Assembly (NCBI GenBank): GCA_905178155.1
Contig: CAJINV010000005.1
Location: 4,508,918-4,572,917, forward strand
Direction: 5' to 3'
Source: Amoebophrya sp. A120
Taxonomy: Eukaryota > Sar > Dinophyceae > Syndiniales > Amoebophryaceae
Length of the DNA stretch: 64,000 nucleotides
Shown here: piece after piece, positions 1 through 11,220 of the stretch
How the letters are laid out: the number at the start of each line of letters is the position of its first letter
How positions within the stretch are numbered: position 1 is the stretch's first letter
Program-made: the position numbers and the translations under genes
The notes under the pieces: model-generated
What the model saw: only the letters and a program-made list of their open reading frames with translations
What the model was told of the DNA's origin: nothing
Database searches by the model: none

Positions 1-2
1 CC

Positions 3-500
3 GTTCCCGTTGATCCGCAGCAACTGCAACAGGTGGAGTTTTTGTGGCCCGCGCAGCAGCATCAGTGCTGCGTCCATGCCGCTGCGGAGGACGTGGAACA
101 GCAGCGGGTCATGGTGACCCCTCCTGTTCCCTATCCTCAACTACAGGGGAGATCTTTCGCTGCACAGCCACACGCGCCGCATTTCTGGCCAGGAGCGGCG
201 GTCTACCCAACAACAGGTTCCACACCGCATGCTGAGCTGCTGCACCAGCAGCACCACATGGTTACTATGCAGGCAGCACAAGTGGTTCCTCCTGCACCTG
301 CTCACGGAACAGGTGACGGAGCGGCAGGTGCAGGTGCGACGCAACAGAACAGACCTGAACCGAACCAGTGGAGATTTTTATCTCGAATCCAGCATTGGCG
401 CGGGCCGCCTCCACCACCGACTAGCCCACCACCACTGTTTCTCACAACTATCCAGCAGCCCCAGGATGCGTCTCCGCCACCCCCGGTCGTGTATCAGTAG
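3..500 (+). CDS. C-terminal part of a Gln/Pro-rich protein (partial at window start)
   Basis: The frame is open from the window edge to a TAG at 498-500, so only the last 165 residues or so are visible. The protein is low in complexity: runs of Gln and His, then a Pro-rich tail with several PPPP stretches. No enzymatic domain, signal peptide or membrane segment is visible. Such tails are common in RNA-binding or scaffold proteins, but nothing here identifies a family. No start is chosen because the gene begins outside the window. Codon-level evidence is modest; the call rests on an uninterrupted 165-codon frame with consistent composition. Confidence 0.5.
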   Translation, partial: VPVDPQQLQQVEFLWPAQQHQCCVHAAAEDVEQQRVMVTPPVPYPQLQGRSFAAQPHAPHFWPGAAVYPTTGSTPHAELLHQQHHMVTMQAAQVVPPAPAHGTGDGAAGAGATQQNRPEPNQWRFLSRIQHWRGPPPPPTSPPPLFLTTIQQPQDASPPPPVVYQ

Positions 501-1273
501 CGGTAGGTGGATAAACAAAAGCTGAGCACCAAAGAACTCGAATCTGTAGGGAGAACCAAAAACGCAAGCCACAAGTTTTTCAATCCTGCGAAGCAGCGCA
601 AGAGAATTTTAGAGCTGTACTGTCATCATATGCATGGATATAGGTCCTCCGCAGCTCGATTCACTGCCCGGTGCAGCACTGGTGATGGAGCACAACTTTC
701 ACATCAAAATGTGATGAGTGAACCCAATGTAAAGCACATCCGTAGATTTTTACACATAAGCATTAACAACGGCGAACTGACTCGCGCCTGCTGGTTTTCC
801 ATCACGACTAGAGCATTGCAACGGCCGCCCCATCGCATCTTTTACATGTAGAACAGACATCGAAAAAGAAAATGATAAACGGCGAAAATCGAAATGCAGA
901 ATGGATCAAAGTAGCTTCGAAGCCGAACACAACGATCATTTCTTATTTTTCCAAGGCTAGTAAGGCTTATGATATATTTTAATTTTTCTTCGCGGATCTC
1001 GTCCTACGAACAGACTGCTCTTCCTTGTGTCTGTGATGCCTTGTGAACAGATCTCAGTTTTTTAGTGTCCGCCCGCACCGAAAAAAAGATATGTCTCAAT
1101 TTTCTGCTTCAAGTGCGTGTGGTTATCAATGTGCTTTTTTGCACCAGGATGATGGCGAAATACTTTCCCAGTTCTTTCCTTACTACATACTTGTTGCAGC
1201 GCATTTGGAATATCTGATAGATTGTGTATATTATATCTAGTGCCAGTACTATTGCGGACGACAACGGAGTAGA
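501..1273. other. Intergenic stretch, nothing recognised
   Basis: AT-richer sequence between the Q/P-rich gene and the nuclease gene. Short open frames are present on both strands, but none has family motifs. No RNA gene, terminator or introner ends were seen. Confidence 0.5.
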
Positions 1274-4200
1274 ATGTGGTTTTCCTCCTCGGCTTTGCGC
1301 GAGAGCCTCTGGAGCTCCGTCGTTATCAAAGTGAAAAAAGCCCCCACCCCATATCGGAAACGGAAGATGCGCGAATTTGTGATGCTGTATTTGAGTACAC
1401 AAATCAACTTGTATTGCTAGAAGGCCAAGAGACGAAGCTGCGGCCTAAATTGCAGGCAATCTGTCATGCTGTTTCCACCTTCCAGTTGCCTACTGTCATC
1501 CTGGAGCTGCAAGGCTTTCTCACGCTAGACAGCACTACAGTTCGCATCTTTTGCCTTCTAGCGTCACAGACCTGATTTGTGACCACAAATCTGCATCACA
1601 GATTTCCGTTTTGATATGGGGAGGGGGCATTTTTCATTGTAATAGTCGTGGTTGATTCACGAATGGCCGTCTGCATCACCTGGATTCTTCTTTTTCTATC
1701 AAATGTGAAAATGTCTGGGTCTGGAAGAATGCAACTTGTCATGCTAAATCTGCAGCATGCAAAAATCTGTGTTGCATGATTACCAAAAGTCGTCCAGTTT
1801 TGACCAAGTCGGGAGGTAGTTTCTCATGCAGGATAGGCATTCGAAAGGTCTCGCAGAATCTGTCATGCTAGGTCCTGCATTCCAGATCTCATGGGTCATG
1901 GAAAAGCAGCATGACAAATCGCGCATTCTTCCAGACCCAGACATTTTTACAGTTGATATTTTCTCACGATGGGCGATAGAACAACAAGTTCATGCTCCGC
2001 GGTGCAGCTGCGATCCAGTCTTGTTGGTATCGCGCAACGAGGTGGAGCATCCTCGGTTAGTGGCGCTGCTGCTGTGCAGAATGGCGAGAGGCCCGTAAAA
2101 ATCGAGTCCGAAGCGATCAGTGGTGAAAGTGAAACCTCTGAAAGCGAGCCCCCCTCTTTCACCGTTCTGAGCTGGAATATTCTATCGGATACGTGTTTGC
2201 AACGCCAACTACGGCCGCGAATGAAAGTGGCTTGTCCTGACTGGGCATCCCGCGGTCAGAATATCCTTGCACAGATCCAACAACAGAATCCGGACGTCAT
2301 CTTGTTGCAGGAGGTACTTACAACAGCTGGTAGTTTTACGTAAGACGAAAGAGGTTACTGTTATTGACTGTTACTTTTTCAGCCCAGCTGTGTCGACCCA
2401 CACGCATCTTCAACTTGACCCTCTCATTTCGTGTGTGAGTGTGGTCTACCGAAAACCATTTTCGAATGACATTTTCTGTGCGAGTCAGTGGATTGTCATC
2501 ATACACAATATGATTATGTTACAAGGTCGACGAGCAGCTGTGGACTGACTTTTTCCAGCCAAAGCTGGAGGCTCGTGGTTACGACGGGCAATTTGTGGTG
2601 AAGCACTACGACTTGGCCAAGTTTTCGAAAAACGGGAGCCGGAAGGCGGATGGGTGCGCCACGCTCTGGCGAACTTCGAAGTTTTTCGCAGACTCCGGGA
2701 AAGCAATCGACTTTCATGCCTTGTACACGGAAAAATACCTTCCCCACAGTCACACGCGGACTGCCATTCGCGATCTCGCGCTGCAGTCGGCGGAAGTAAC
2801 TGCAAGGCGTGACGCGATCATGCACGAAACAAACCCGCAAGGAGCAGCACAAGCACGCACAGATGGCGTCGCCCCAGCTGCAGCAGCGCCTCGCCCGGCT
2901 ACGCGTGACCCCTCCGCGTCGCGAAAGAATAAACGTGGCAGGAGTGATTCAACATCCGCGAAGAAAAATAGTAAAGCTGCCCTGGAGATAACGCAAAGGT
3001 TGAGTGCGCTCTCCCTGGAACAAGGAGGCAGTAGTGATAGCGCTGCAGGCAAAGATACCGACGGAGGTGTAGCAACAAGACCTGCAATTTCCGGACAAGC
3101 AGGAGACTACCGGGCATCAGAACGTGAGAATCCCAGCAGTTGCAGCGAGGGATCATCGCTGGAGGAGGGATCATTTGAGATCGTCTCGGCTGTGAGCCAT
3201 TCAGGCGATGACCTCTCTTCGTCGACGTCAGGCGGTCGGGCGGACTCGTCGTCCGCACGCTCTGAGCTACGAGCGTCTCCGGTGATAAAGCCTCCACCTG
3301 GCGCGGTAACCACGCAACCGGACGAAAGAGAGAGAGCGACCACGAGGACAACTCTATGAAAAGGAAAAATCCCCCCTCCCCATATCAAAACTAAATTTCT
3401 GATGCTGGATTTGGGTACACAAATCAGATTTGTGTTGCAGAAAGGCATGGCGGCCAGATCCGCAGGCTAGCTGGGGGCGTATGGGTCTAGTTGCTCAGCA
3501 TGGCAAGCGGCCTCCCTTTAGGCCCAACAGCATGACAAATCGCTTCCATAATGGGGCGGAAGCTTCTGCCCTTGTCTTCTTGCAAGACAGATGCGATTTG
3601 TGACCTCAAATCAGCAACGCAAACTTTCGGAGACATACCTTTTCGATATGGGGAGGGGGGATTTTTCCTCTCAATAAACTCTTCGTGCGAGCGCACCAGA
3701 ATTTGTACCCCGGAGAAGCCGTACCGAGAGCAGCGGCGGCAGCGAGAGCGAAGCGGGCTCTTCCGGGTCGGCTGCCTCGCAGAGGAACAGCTTCCTGGGC
3801 AGCAGCGGCGCAGCCGGTCTGTCCGCACACCACACTTCGGGGGATCCCACACCAATGGATAGCTACAACGTCGCCCTAGTGCTGGTCCTGCGACTGAAGG
3901 AAGACCGTAAGCATCCATCTGATGTTGACCACTCTGCCGAGGGCCGCAGGAAAACAACAACAAGCACCGACGTTTCTGCAGACGAACGAAGTCTAGCGGT
4001 ACAACTACACCAAGACCACCAAAAGACCGTCGTGATAGTGAACACGCACTTGATTTACGGCAGCGAAGCGAATCACGACCTCGTCCGCCTGTGGCAGGCC
4101 TGCGCGCTTCGGGAGGTTTTAGAGAAGGAATACCGCGGGCCTGCGTACGAATACAGACTGCCGATGATACTCGGTGGCGATTTCAACGCGGAGCCGAGTT

Positions 4201-6763
4201 CTTTGTTGTATCAGTTCATGAAGTCGGGATATGTACCGACCGATCTTCTTGTCCGCGACGCTTTCCGCCATAGCACGCGTTTAATGACGGGGCTGCAGCG
4301 GTGGGAGGAAGACTTGCTGAAGCGGATCCGCCGCCCCCAGACCCAGGCCGAGTCGCAGCAGCGGTTCTTGCCGCTCCGAAGCGCTTTCGACCTCCTGCGT
4401 CAGGGCGCGGAGCCGGCATTTACGCAGAGCCAGGAACAATTTCAATTGGACGCGACCTTGTTCAGTCCTTCTGTTTTCGAGCGCAAGACGCTTGACTACC
4501 TCTTCGTCACCAGCGACTTATTACGGGCCGAATCCGCAGACGTTGTCACCGCGTACGACCGCGCTGCATGCAGATGCACCTCCGGCTTTGACAGCAGCCC
4601 GCCAGATGAACCACCTTTGTCTACTGGCGCGGCAGGAGAGTTGCGCAACATTGCTAGCGCCGCCGCCACGAGTAGTTGGTCGCAGTCTGACAGCCCGAAT
4701 TCATCAAGTGTTGGCTTTCAGAGTCGTGATTTAGACGTGTCCGCACCCGTCGTGTCGGACCATTTTCTATCAAATGTAAAAATGTCTGGGTCTGGGAACT
4801 TGTGATGCTGGGTAGCGTCTCATGATGAGGCTACAAATGCTGGCTCAGCATGACAAGTTTCTGAGCTCCTAGGTGTTGCCTATTCTGCATGACAAACTGC
4901 GCTTCTGCATCACAGAAATACGCAGCTCTTGGGTAACGTGCATGACAGATTTAAGAGTCATGCCAGACAAGCATGACAAACATGAATTCTCCCAGACCCA
5001 GACATTTTTACATTTGATATTTTCCCTTGGTTGCGAGGTTCTCCTTTGCAGGCCCCCTCAGCAGTGTCACGGTACAGAAGTTCGGACAGTTCCCCCGCGC
5101 GTGCAGTCTAGAAGTCATGTCGTTCGGAAGCCGCGACCTGGTGCTAGCCGCCCAGGAGAAGCAGTGTCAATTGTTCGAGAGTGATTTCGTCCGCAAGAAT
5201 TCGACAGCCAGTGGCGACCATCCGGTGCTGCCGGCTGCTGACGCGAAGGACAGGGAGAGGGTGTTCGGCACCCTTTTGCACAGCGCAGCTGCTTCGGGAT
5301 TACCCTATATCGTGCGGTCCCTGTTGAACCGGGCTGGAGCCACACCGGATTTTCCGCACCCGAGGACGGGAAGAACTGCCCTCATGGAGGCAGTAGAAAA
5401 TGGGCACCACCACGTGCTTGGCCTGCTCGCGCATGTTGGCGCCGATTTGGATTTGCCGAACCCACAGACCGGTGTGACACCCCGGGTGTTCTACGAGGGA
5501 ACCTTGACGCAGAGCTTGCAACACGTGTACAGCCTGTTGTGCTCTAGCACTTCAAGCACCCCTGAGATTCAACGTGCGCTGCTGAAATTGCCTTTTCACA
5601 TTATTGAGAAGGTCCGCACCTGCCCGCAGCTGCAGGGATGCTACGAGGCAGCGAGACGAAACCGGCAGCAAGGGAGTAGTGGCAGTACAACTCCTGCGCC
5701 GACTCAACAGCAGGGTCTCCCAGCGGTGGATCAAGCATGTGGTGCTGGTGGTGCCTTTCAGAACAGAAGTGAAGATACAAGAACTTCTGAACAACGACCA
5801 GAAGGCAGCTTATCATCAGCTTCACTTGCTCATGCTCAACATGCAACTGAAAATGTTGACCAAGGGCGGACATACCACGCGTCACCCCCATCTTCCAATG
5901 CAGCCACGGCGACACCTGAGCTGCATGTGTATGAGCCAACCGTGGCACAACTGATAGACCAACTGCCTTTTCGCGCTGGCTCGCTCCAGCAGGACAACCC
6001 GGTTCGTGCGCTGGGCGAAGCTGCGCTGCAACAGCAACAAGATATACTGCGCTTACGGCATGCTGTGCAGTACTTTGCTTGCCAAAGTCAAGCTCACCAG
6101 GCGAATGCGGAGCAACTGCGTCAGCAAAATGCAGTTCTCGTGGACGCAAACGCACAATTGCTCGCCAGGTTGCAAAAGGCTGAGCAGCTAGTTCAGTCCT
6201 CGGCCCACTCAATGCTCGAATTGCGAAACGTTGCGTTCGAATATCAAAAACGCTGTGCGGAAGCCGGGCAAAAGTCGTTGTCGAGCAGATTGGCTGATGA
6301 GACAATAAAGCCAGGAATTCCTTCCTCCGCGGGGCAGGATTTGGCCGCCGCCTCTGGGGTGCTTGCTAGCTGCGAGCAACAGTCGAGCAGACCAAGTTGT
6401 GGACCTGCTTCACAGTGTAATTCCGGGTCTAGCAGCACAATCTTAAACGGTGGAGTAGGAGAAGGCGAGGATCCAGCCATAGCCGACGGCTCGAACAGCC
6501 CTCACCAAGAAGGAAACACGCCTGAGCACAGCGTCACTTCGGAGGTCTCCTCTCGGGAAACAGAAAATGAATGGATTGTTACGGATGTGACGGAAGGTCG
6601 TGCGGCAGCAAACGGCGATACGAGTTCGCTAGACCGCGAGCGTGGCGCTGCTGCAGCTTTTCTCGCGCAAGCACGACAGGTGAGAAGGGAAAGCGTTGCG
6701 GAAACACGTGAACCAGAACCTGCTGCCGAGCGTAAAATAGAAAAACAATATGCACAGATTTGA
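1274..6763 (+). CDS. CCR4/nocturnin-like EEP nuclease with C-terminal ankyrin and coiled-coil region (6 exons)
   Basis: Proposed exons are 1274-1323, 1650-1696, 1964-2313, 2526-3354, 3682-4767 and 5025-6763, giving about 1,366 aa. Intron 2314-2525 is ordinary GT-AG; the other four are introners, and every junction keeps frame. The EEP (endonuclease/exonuclease/phosphatase) fold is seen as SWNILSDTC, LLQEVDE (across the GT-AG junction), NTHLIYG, GGDFNAEPSS, LDYLFVTSDLL and the terminal SDHFPLVARF, which exists only after the introner at 4768-5019 is removed. Family members are mRNA deadenylases or phosphodiesterases. A long Ser-rich insert follows the first EEP half. After the EEP domain come two or three ankyrin-like repeats (about 5260-5480), a Gln-rich coiled coil (about 6090-6250) and a disordered tail. 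The start MWFSSSALRESLWSS could be an organellar presequence. An ankyrin tail is unusual for this family; a separate downstream gene is less likely because PLVARF lies in the same frame. Confidence 0.8.
1324..1644. mobile_element. Introner, family IE-2 (CCCCATATC type)
   Basis: The inverted ends read TATCAAAGTGAAAAAAGCCC and, at the other end, the complement of TATTACAATGAAAAATGCCC, continuing into the CCCCATATC core. The 5-bp duplication GTCGT is at 1319-1323 and 1645-1649. Length is 321. Removal joins GTC-GT to G-GTT in frame. Confidence 0.8.
1697..1958. mobile_element. Introner, family IE-1 (CTGGGTCTGG type)
   Basis: The inverted ends carry ATGTCTGGGTCTGGAAG and its complement. The duplication TTTTC is at 1692-1696 and 1959-1963. 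Length is 262. The interior is rich in TGTCATGC/GCATGACA motifs. Removal keeps the nuclease frame. Confidence 0.85.
3355..3676. mobile_element. Introner, family IE-2
   Basis: The ends are TATGAAAAGGAAAAATCCCC and the matching complement. The duplication AACTC is at 3350-3354 and 3677-3681. Length is 322. Removal joins ACT-C to TT-CGT in frame. Confidence 0.87.
4768..5019. mobile_element. Introner, family IE-1, inside the SDH catalytic motif
   Basis: The ends are TATCAAATGTAAAAATGTCT and its complement. The duplication TTTTC is at 4763-4767 and 5020-5024. Length is 252. Removal creates the EEP terminal motif SDHFPLVARF. Confidence 0.9.
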
Positions 6764-7603
6764 AGCATAGTGAAGGAGGTGCAGAAACGAGCGCATCGGC
6801 AGGAACAAAGTAGATATGAATTTGCAATTTTCAGGGTCCGTCATGTCTATCGGAGCTGTTCACAAAAGGTGATCACCGTGGTCGTTGCACGGTGAGATGG
6901 GCAACGATATCGATATGCCACAGAAATAGCATTGCAATAAACAAAATATAGAAGTACTTTTTGGCTTCATGTTGTGCCTCGAATGTCTTGATTACCTCAA
7001 CAAATAATGATCATTACTTTCTCATTGTCACTTCACAGAACGGTCTAGCGTGACCATCTTTTGTTTTCTGATGAATGTACCGATTCACCAGGGTTTTTGT
7101 TTTACTTATAAATATGTTTTGCAGGAAAACCCCTATTGCTATTTGTGTCTTGTCGAAATGCACACCGGAATCTCATCAAGGCGTCCGTCCATGATGGGTG
7201 GCAACATGCAATCAAAATGTGTTTATCGATCGAGTTTTTTTAGGTGGAAATTTTCCGAAACAGAAGTTGATGTTCTTCCTCGAAGTTGCATTGTTCGGTC
7301 CACGAAGAAATGGAGCGTAGATACGACATCAAAATAGATGCCGCGAATCAAGATCGCATCTGACCTGCTTGTGTTTTCCCATTCAAAAAAAGAACCACGG
7401 ACAACATGGTCAGCGTCCCCATGACGAACTACTGATATTATTTGAATGAAGGTCACGTTCACGAGTATCGAAGTTGTCAGTCGCACTCAGCGCAAAATTC
7501 TTGAGGATAAAGTTTATACTTATAGACTCCACTTCCGCATGTGATGTAGATCGTTATTATTTTATTTGTGGCAGCTTTCTTTCACCTGCTCTTGGAGTTT
7601 CAA
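6764..7603. other. Intergenic stretch, nothing recognised
   Basis: Sequence between the nuclease and monooxygenase genes. The AT content is higher than in the genes. Several short frames exist, but none is convincing. Confidence 0.5.
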
Positions 7604-10219
7604 ATGCGGTCTCAGTTTCGGCAGAGATCTATGCCGCCATCCCATGCAGAAGCAGGAAATGCTTTCCGTGCGAGTGCGACAGCGTTAGTCGGTCCTCAGG
7701 AGGGAGCGAAGAAGTCGCTTGCCATCATTGGTCTGGGTGCCAGCGGATTGATCGCGCTCCGGTCTGCGCTGTGGAGTGGTAAGTACTGGAAGATCCATGC
7801 GTTCGAGAAGCAAGGGAAATCAGGTGGGTTGTGGGTGTATGAGAAATCGCGGAATCAGACGCCTATCTATCGAGACCTCCGAACGAACCTCCCCATGACT
7901 GTGATGGATATTCCAGGATTTCCTTTTGATGTTCGAGCGGTTGACCAAAACGATACAGAAGATTCCTTAACAAGAACAAGTGAGGCGGCCATCGCGACTT
8001 CTTTCCCTCACCATTCCGTGGTCTTGAACTACCTGCAACGGTTCGCGGCGCACGTCGAGGAACAGCTACGCGCCGCAACGCACACCTCCTGTGTCGGGCG
8101 TGCGGGTGCAGCTGGGAGTGACTTTCGCCTGCACTATAGCACAAAAGTAAATTGGGTGGAACCCGTACTAGCTCATAAGCTGCGGAGGTCAGAGTTTGGG
8201 CCTGATGACACATCAGGTACTACGCAATGCGAGGAAGCGTTCTGCTCGGAGAGTCCACACAGAAGAGAAGCGGAGTCGCAGAGCGGGTTGTACCGCGTCT
8301 GCTACTCGCAAACGGATGGAGGAGCAGCAGATGAAGGAGTCGACGGCGACCGATCGAGGAAGCAGAAAAATGACCATACGGAAGATCATGATGAGAAGGG
8401 ACAGAAAGACGCCGTGTTTGATGAAGTTCTGGTCTGCAATGGTCACTTCGCAATTCCATATGTACCTCCGGAATTTCGAGAGATCTACAAATCATTTTCT
8501 CTGAAAAGCCTGCACGTAAATGAGCGGGACGTCGCACCGACTTGTTCCCTGAATAATTTTCGAGTGCTGCACAGCCACGAATACGACGAAGCGGCAGCTT
8601 TCGCAGGAGCGACTCTAGTCGTGGTTGGTGCCGGCCCGTCGGGTCGCGACGTCGTCGAGCTCGCGCGCCCCTATGCACGGAAAATTCTCTGGGTAAACTC
8701 GAAATTTGTAATCGGCGAGGCATCTTCTCTTGGCACTTCCGCTGCGCCGGGGTCAGGCAACAATACACACACACGGGTGCTTCCCGGGGCCACTTTTCTA
8801 GACGGGTACGCGAAACACGAAGGGAAAAGTGTGGTGCAACCGACTGCCAATATTGATAAAGACTCTCATATGGAACCAGAAGCGAAGCGGTGTCGGATTG
8901 AACATGAAACTGTAGCCGGAGATCGAACTACACTGCGAAGTAGAACCCGAAATCTATTCACAAAGAAGTCCAATAAAAACCAAGCACAGTCGCATGGCGT
9001 CAAGAACATTACGACTACTACAGATAAGCGGGCAGAGCAAGACCGAGGTTTGTGCCCTGTCCAGCGATTCGCGCGCGTCCAAATCACCGCCGAGGAGGGA
9101 GCGCAGGCGAACGCGACGATGTGCGCCGATCCAAAAAATGGAAGTCCCAACGACCATCTCGATGCCAGAACATATGAAGTGTCGCTGTCGCTATTCGGGG
9201 GCATTGACGGACAAGAACAGTGGGGACCAATAGCGATCAGCATTGGTGCCGGTGCAGCAAGAATGCCTTTTGGTGGAAAAAGAAGACAACCGGAAGTAAG
9301 TAACGCTCCGTCCTCGCCGGTGGTGCTTTTGCTCGCGACTGGATATTCCTACGAACTCTATTCGAGTTTTTTGCACCCCTCCCTTTTGCCGAAGTTCTCT
9401 CCCGGCAAGAGTACCCGCAGTGTACCGACGGAAAACCTTTCACATGCCATGTTCCTTCGTCACAGTTTCGCTTTTATCGGTCTACCCCAAGGCAGTGCCC
9501 CTTTTCCGGTGGCGTACTACCAGGCCCTCGCCTTCATTTACAAGATGAAGTCCCGCAGTCTCTCAGCAGCAGATATTGGCACGACCCCGGCGGTGCCAGC
9601 ACGCTTCGGCTACGACAAACTGGGGGAGCAAATGTTCCCGTACATGCGCGCCCTCCTACAAGAAGCCATAGGTGGTGGCGCTCTGGCACAGGAGGAAACT
9701 GCAGCTCTGGCCCGAGACGAGCAGCAGCAAGGCGACGAAATTCCGCACGATAGATGTGAAAAGCTAAACGCTTTTGTAGATAATTGGGGAACTACAGGGA
9801 CGTTGAACAGAGCTGCACCGTCACCGAACGCTTGCATGACCTCCCTTGTAGCTCAGCTGTTGTTTTGTGGTTCACCAGCATCAACAACCGCCGCAAAGTC
9901 CTTTGTCTCATCAGCGTCTTCTCGCAAACTGGAAGCCGGCGATTTTCCTCCTCACGAGAGCGAGATCGGAAGAACAGAACAAAAGAACCGTGCCGCCCCT
10001 CTATCTTTCACCGTCTCTGCAACGTCCACGTCCGCACAGACGGAGAAATTTACCCTTTTGGCGGAGCGCGACATCGCGGTGCGGGAAGATATGTATCGAT
10101 TGCTGTCCCACTTGCGAAGTAGTCCGGAGTACAGGAACGTGAAGTTTGAAAGATTTCGTGGCGGAACGTGGATTGTGTCACGACCAGAAAGCGCCAAAAG
10201 TTCAGAACAGAGTATGTAG
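7604..10219 (+). CDS. Flavin-containing monooxygenase (FMO family), single exon
   Basis: FAD- and NADPH-dependent oxygenase that would add oxygen to soft nucleophiles (N or S) of small molecules. About 871 aa from ATG 7604; a GTG-led frame extends 12 codons upstream but has no ATG. Motifs in order: FAD-binding LAIIGLGASGL near residue 35; GLWVYE and YRDLRTNLP typical of FMOs; LHSHEY followed by the NADP-binding VVVGAGPSGRDV near residue 345; LLATGYSYELY (the ATGY motif) near residue 585; and the terminal FIGLPQ segment. Animal and plant FMOs are about 450-550 aa. Here a polar insert of about 170 residues (roughly 8720-9240) sits between the NADP site and ATGY, and a long tail follows. No introner interrupts this gene, unlike its neighbours. 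Substrate unknown. Confidence 0.88.
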   Translation: MRSQFRQRSMPPSHAEAGNAFRASATALVGPQEGAKKSLAIIGLGASGLIALRSALWSGKYWKIHAFEKQGKSGGLWVYEKSRNQTPIYRDLRTNLPMTVMDIPGFPFDVRAVDQNDTEDSLTRTSEAAIATSFPHHSVVLNYLQRFAAHVEEQLRAATHTSCVGRAGAAGSDFRLHYSTKVNWVEPVLAHKLRRSEFGPDDTSGTTQCEEAFCSESPHRREAESQSGLYRVCYSQTDGGAADEGVDGDRSRKQKNDHTEDHDEKGQKDAVFDEVLVCNGHFAIPYVPPEFREIYKSFSLKSLHVNERDVAPTCSLNNFRVLHSHEYDEAAAFAGATLVVVGAGPSGRDVVELARPYARKILWVNSKFVIGEASSLGTSAAPGSGNNTHTRVLPGATFLDGYAKHEGKSVVQPTANIDKDSHMEPEAKRCRIEHETVAGDRTTLRSRTRNLFTKKSNKNQAQSHGVKNITTTTDKRAEQDRGLCPVQRFARVQITAEEGAQANATMCADPKNGSPNDHLDARTYEVSLSLFGGIDGQEQWGPIAISIGAGAARMPFGGKRRQPEVSNAPSSPVVLLLATGYSYELYSSFLHPSLLPKFSPGKSTRSVPTENLSHAMFLRHSFAFIGLPQGSAPFPVAYYQALAFIYKMKSRSLSAADIGTTPAVPARFGYDKLGEQMFPYMRALLQEAIGGGALAQEETAALARDEQQQGDEIPHDRCEKLNAFVDNWGTTGTLNRAAPSPNACMTSLVAQLLFCGSPASTTAAKSFVSSASSRKLEAGDFPPHESEIGRTEQKNRAAPLSFTVSATSTSAQTEKFTLLAERDIAVREDMYRLLSHLRSSPEYRNVKFERFRGGTWIVSRPESAKSSEQSM

Positions 10220-11220
10220 TACCCCTTGCGGAGTGCTGTCCGAGTGTAGAATTTGGATCATCGCTGTGGCTGTGGCTGTTTCGCTCCAACAGTATAACTA
10301 AGAGCAACCAATGACTTTGACTGTTTGTTTCGTAGAAATTACTTAAAAGGATCGAGGTCGCATTGAAAATTGAAAACTAGGTTGAACCTAGTTGGTACAT
10401 ACACTCCAACTCATTGAGGAAGTTGCATGCACAGATCAGCATACCATGACCCATGAGAATCGGTACGTCTTCACACTGCTTGCACGAAGGAAAATTATAA
10501 GAAAGCTGTAACATCAGTAACATGTGGATGTGGCAGTATAAATCGCTTCTGACTCGGAGTACGCAGCCCTGTTGTGGTACCAATCATGGCAAAAAAATAA
10601 TCGGTAATGATATGCAGAAACGGAAGGTGATGTTGTTGTGCGAAGAAAGGATCCAGGAGTGGTGTCTCGGTGTCAAGCTGCCCATATCGGTTATATCAAC
10701 TGTCCTGTCGCACCGCAGCTCGGATGACAAAGACTGGGATAAAATTCAATGGCCGTGAAGAAAAGAAAATCTGACCGAATATTTGTATGGTACCATTTTT
10801 TTCTTGATCTACCGCAATCAAAGGGTTGACATTGAGACCGCAAATAAAAGCAATTTGGATCTTCAAAATCCGGATTCTATCGTTGAAAGCTAGAGCATCT
10901 TCACGGAGAGCATGAGCATCGGTTTGATGTTTCTAGGTGACCATGTTGTATTTGCTAGACCAGTTCGTGATCGTGATTCAACTGACTAAACCAGTTTATT
11001 CTGCGCGCTCATGATCCCTCTTTTCATCTTCGAGGAGTCTCTTGTGCTTAAGTAAGTACTTATTTAAAGTTAGCTTATACTAGATACCTAGTATGAACCT
11101 ACATAGAATTTCTACTGATATCCGCAAACTTGTTCTCTAGAAGATACTCAGATAGGTAAATCTAAATCTTCTTTCTCTCGGCAAAGTTGAGGCGAAGTAT
11201 TTCCTTAACGTTATCTACCC
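10220..11220. other. Intergenic stretch, nothing recognised
   Basis: About 1 kb between the monooxygenase and the ABC transporter. A short plus frame (10522-10758) has no family signal and is probably untranslated. The AT-rich last 200 bases before ATG 11221 are the likely promoter and leader, but no defined element is visible. Confidence 0.5.

Noticed and set aside
1276-1575. 99-codon plus frame
   Set aside because: It uses a GTG start in a different frame and runs through introner sequence.
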